DNA of 19,437 bases. Origin: JAENVT01 sp031370745. Lineage in GTDB: Bacteria > Actinomycetota > Acidimicrobiia > Acidimicrobiales > Ilumatobacteraceae. The DNA is taken from assembly GCA_031370745.1 (NCBI GenBank), contig JANMQX010000344.1:1-19437 (forward strand), written 5' to 3'. The notes beneath the pieces are model-generated. The model saw nothing but the letters and a program-made list of their open reading frames with translations, searched no databases and was not told where the DNA came from. Positions within the stretch are counted from its first letter, which is position 1. Each line of letters opens with the position of its first letter. Position numbers and translations under genes: made by a program. This document shows, piece by piece, positions 17,918-19,437 of the stretch.

Positions 17918-19437
17918 TGGGCGCGGGGTAGCGCCCGCAACTTGGATGCGGCAAAGAGCGTGAGGCCCAAGCGTTGTGCCAGCTCGTCGATGTTCGCAGG
18001 TGGACGATCCAACAGGCTGCGCAACACGGCGTCGCTGCAGATGGTGTGCTCATCGACGCTGGCGCCACGAGCGACCTGCCTTCGCCACGTTCTCAGTTCC
18101 GCCAGCGGATCGATGGCGCGTGTGTGCGCTGGTCGGGCGGGCGGTGCCACAGGAGTCTCGTCGGCGATCGTTGCCTCGACCGCCTGCAACCATGGACTCG
18201 GCCGCGTGGCCGACCCTCGCCGCGATTCGGCGCGCGTGATCAACAATTGATCAACGGCTCGGGTGATGGCGACGTAGAGCAGGCGTGCTTCTTCGGCCTG
18301 TTGGGCCGGCGACAGCGCGGTGCTGTGCGGTATCAGCCCATCCTCCGCCCCGGCAACGATCACGACTGGCCATTCCCGCCCCTTGGAACCGTGGAAGGTG
18401 AGCAGCGACACGGCGCCATCGTCGTGCTCGATGTCGAGGTCGTCGAACGGTGCCCGAGCATCCACCCAACTGCGAAATCCTCCCGGCTCCTGTGAGGTCA
18501 GAAAGCGGTCAGCCTCCTCCGCCACACGCCGTCGAATGGGATCGTGATAGGTGAACTGCTCGTCGGCCCACAGCGCCAACGCTTCGCGACTCGTCGTTCG
18601 GTAGGCGGCACTCAGCGCCTTCTCAAGCGGCGATCGCCCGACGGCGCGCTGCGTCGCAACGTCAGCGTCGTTCAACGCGCTCTCGATCGGCACCAGTTGC
18701 TCGTTGGTTCTGGCCAGCACCGCGATGCCGGAGGGGTTGTGTCGATGCAGCGCCGTGCGAACGAACGCTGTGATTGCCGCCGCCTCCGCATCCGCCGTCG
18801 CGTACGACTCGATGCGCAGGGGTACTCCGTCGGGGCGATTGCTGGCAGTGTCGTCGACCTGACCGCTGGCACTGAGTGCTGCCGCGCCTGCGCTGACGAC
18901 TTGTGGTGAGCACCGGTAGTTGGTGGTCAATGAGATCACCGTGACGCCCGGGTAGAACCGCTCGACTTCGGTCATCGTGGTGTGATCGGAGCCGTTCCAG
19001 CCGTAGATCGCCTGCCGCGGATCGCCGACCAGGCAGATGTCGCGACGATCACCGCGCCACGCTTCCAGCAGGGCGTGCTGGAGCGGGTTGAGGTCCTGTG
19101 CCTCATCGACGAAGAAGTGTCGAAAGCGCCAATGCACCAATGACCGGAACGCGGCGTCGGTCTCGACGGCGCGCAGGTTGAGATCCAGGAGGTCATCGAA
19201 GTCGACGACTCCGCGGCGTTTCTTCAGCCGCTCGTACGTTGCGGCAATGTCGGCATATTTTCCGGCCGGTGTCGCACCTCGCCTGCGTGCTGCTCTCGAC
19301 TGCCGGTCGTAGTCAGCGGGACCGATGCGGCGCGCCCGCGCCCAATCGATGTCGGTCATCACCGGATATGGGTCGAGTTCGAGCCGCAACTCCTTCAGGC
19401 ACTCTTTCACGAGTCGGACCCGGTCAGGTGCGAGCGA
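17887..19437 (-). CDS. UvrD/Rep-type SF1A DNA helicase, N-terminus beyond the right edge
   Basis: 516 residues are visible and the frame is open to the window edge, so the Walker A region is missing. Motifs seen are FVDEAQDLNPLQ (II, DEAQ box), CLVGDPRQAIYGWNGSD (III), LTTNYRCSP (IV), LLTFHGSKGREWPVVIV followed by GLIPH (V), and EEARLLYVAITRAVDQLLIT (VI). The last ~75 residues (DPLAELRTWRRQVARG to ANIDELAQRLGL) look like an HRDC domain, as found at the C-terminus of UvrD2-type helicases. It is an ATP-driven 3'-5' DNA helicase for repair. The upstream bases SLAPDRVRLVKE are in frame, so GTG 19410 is unlikely to be the real start. The 3' end overlaps xth by 31 bases, convergently. Confidence 0.93.
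   Translation of the reverse strand, partial: SLAPDRVRLVKECLKELRLELDPYPVMTDIDWARARRIGPADYDRQSRAARRRGATPAGKYADIAATYERLKKRRGVVDFDDLLDLNLRAVETDAAFRSLVHWRFRHFFVDEAQDLNPLQHALLEAWRGDRRDICLVGDPRQAIYGWNGSDHTTMTEVERFYPGVTVISLTTNYRCSPQVVSAGAAALSASGQVDDTASNRPDGVPLRIESYATADAEAAAITAFVRTALHRHNPSGIAVLARTNEQLVPIESALNDADVATQRAVGRSPLEKALSAAYRTTSREALALWADEQFTYHDPIRRRVAEEADRFLTSQEPGGFRSWVDARAPFDDLDIEHDDGAVSLLTFHGSKGREWPVVIVAGAEDGLIPHSTALSPAQQAEEARLLYVAITRAVDQLLITRAESRRGSATRPSPWLQAVEATIADETPVAPPARPAHTRAIDPLAELRTWRRQVARGASVDEHTICSDAVLRSLLDRPPANIDELAQRLGLTLFAASKLRALPRAHQSSSTMTGA

Overview
The window looks like a piece of chromosome from a high-GC actinobacterium. The strongest marker is at 10081-13680: a fused acyltransferase/2-oxoglutarate dehydrogenase E1 protein of the Kgd (OdhA) type, an architecture typical of Actinobacteria. 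The CysQ phosphatase at 5888-6673 is also strikingly like the mycobacterial one, down to its last residues. GTG starts, leaderless-looking starts and compact convergent or divergent gene pairs fit this. A lineage such as Acidimicrobiia is a guess, not shown by the sequence. I see no rRNA, tRNA, CRISPR array, insertion sequence, phage gene or attachment site. No gene-free stretch exceeds 300 bases; the longest gaps are about 135 bases (8685-8819) and 127 bases (546-672).

Layout, left to right. A UbiB/ABC1-family kinase-like gene runs off the left edge (minus). Divergent from it are a PEP-utilizing-enzyme mobile-domain protein and a DHA2-type MFS exporter (both plus). Then comes a minus-strand block. 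In transcription order it is: the translation factor EttA; a two-helix membrane protein; CysQ, coupled to it by an ATGA overlap; and a large His-rich membrane protein with two tandem copies of an unrecognised His/Cys-rich domain. That last gene is interrupted by a single-base frameshift near 4892. At 8820-9587 (plus) is a stand-alone membrane domain of the PuuD urate-oxidase type. Facing it (minus) is a lipoprotein cupredoxin with a good leaderless promoter. The Kgd gene follows (plus), converging on an SHMT-family PLP enzyme preceded by a HAD hydrolase (both minus). Divergent from these are an NYN/PIN-like ribonuclease with an S1 domain and a histone-H1-like tail, then exonuclease III (both plus). 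A UvrD-type helicase, cut at its 5' end by the window, overlaps the end of exonuclease III in the convergent direction.

Most genes are housekeeping: TCA cycle (Kgd), sulfur/PAP metabolism (CysQ), translation (EttA), and DNA repair (ExoIII, UvrD). The less ordinary content is the His-rich tandem-domain membrane protein, the NYN-S1-tail ribonuclease beside xth, the lone PuuD-type membrane domain next to a cupredoxin, and the divergent SHMT paralogue. I do not see a defence island or another multi-gene system that is clearly new. The best candidate for undescribed biology is the tandem His/Cys domain family.
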